A stretch of DNA of 41,855 bases, from positions 1 through 41,855 of the forward strand of contig CAZKQB010000029.1 in NCBI GenBank assembly GCA_964554795.1. Reading direction: 5' to 3'. Of this stretch, positions 41,707 to 41,855 are shown in pieces. The notes beneath the pieces are model-generated. The model saw only the letters and a list, made by a program, of their open reading frames with translations, was not told the DNA's origin and ran no database searches. The DNA comes from SFHK01 sp964554795. GTDB lineage: Bacteria > Bacillota > Clostridia > Christensenellales > Aristaeellaceae. Both the position numbers and the translations under genes were made by a program. The number at the start of each line of letters is the position of its first letter. Position 1 is the stretch's first letter.

Positions 41707-41855
41707 GTGTAGGGGCCCATAGCGCCCTACGCTCGTTTCGTCGGAAACCAAAATCTTCGCCAGACCATCCCGGGAGAGCGCGAGAGGGTCGCACCCTCTC
41801 GCATCCCGTCATCCGAGGGGGTGTAGGGGAGCAAAGCGCCCCACGCCCGTTCCGT
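41707..41855 (+). repeat. Pair of 35-bp GC-rich direct repeats with a hairpin between
   Basis: Copies at 41707-41741 and 41821-41855, both starting GTGTAGGGG and ending CGTTYCGT, identical at about 29 of 35 positions. Each can fold on itself through GTAGGG-like and CCCTAC-like arms. Between them is a perfect hairpin GCGAGAGGGT-CGC-ACCCTCTCGC (41780-41802). The second copy ends exactly at the window edge and may continue. Stretch 41612-41855 contains no gene. Confidence 0.65.

Overview
The window looks like a chromosomal segment of an uncultured, GC-rich member of the Bacillota, probably class Clostridia. The evidence is strong AAGGAGG-type Shine-Dalgarno sites, near-perfect TTGACA/TATAAT promoters, HPr kinase (HprK), ScpB, a HelD-type RNA polymerase recycling factor, Gram-positive-style substrate-binding proteins and DUF6062. 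Wobble positions are rich in G and C, so antisense frames stay open by chance. No rRNA, tRNA, prophage, transposase or CRISPR array was recognised. The genus cannot be determined from what is visible.

Layout. 1-4,800: helD and guaA diverge from two strong promoters, followed by a TmrB-like P-loop protein. 4,786-10,950: a heavy-metal P1B-type ATPase (minus strand) faces a marR-led operon for a heterodimeric ABC exporter. The marR promoter is bracketed by a 13-bp inverted repeat. 11,175-16,530: deoB (minus) and then a complete potABCD polyamine operon ending in a terminator. 16,680-18,150: an aspartokinase reduced to its catalytic domain, whose 3' end runs into seven degenerate ~55-bp tandem repeats. 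18,148-23,550: a flavodoxin-like gene, then a tightly packed run scpB / DUF6062 / GH42 beta-galactosidase / phosphoesterase / trmB. 23,659-26,402 (minus): HAD phosphatase / hprK / ROK sugar kinase, a carbon-control cluster. 26,550-28,830: a BspA-type leucine-rich-repeat membrane protein followed by a broken gene and a terminator. 28,933-31,885: an RsmF-type rRNA methyltransferase and a MATE exporter, divergent. 31,908-37,260: a carbohydrate ABC importer (binding protein, ATPase, two permeases). The binding-protein gene is separated from the rest by a terminator and a 32-codon holin-like toxin gene. 37,265-37,378: long homopolymer G/C tracts, possibly an assembly artefact. 37,520-39,851: two related MFS permeases, tail to tail with overlapping stops. 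40,001-41,571: a low-molecular-weight tyrosine phosphatase and a membrane-anchored phosphoesterase. 41,580-41,855: a promoter-like site and GC-rich dispersed repeats.

How the genes fit together. The sugar importer, GH42 enzyme, ROK kinase and HprK suggest an organism living on oligosaccharides under HPr(Ser-P)-type catabolite control. The polyamine importer, multidrug exporters (heterodimeric ABC, MATE) and metal ATPase are typical of gut or host-associated Clostridia.

Most unusual points: the unannotated holin-like toxin inside the sugar-transport locus; the ~55-bp repeat array with module order A-B-C-B-B-C-A fused to an ACT-less aspartokinase; an importer permease with an extra ~140-residue outside helical domain; and a family of GGGGGAGC palindromes, one of which encodes the tail of HelD.
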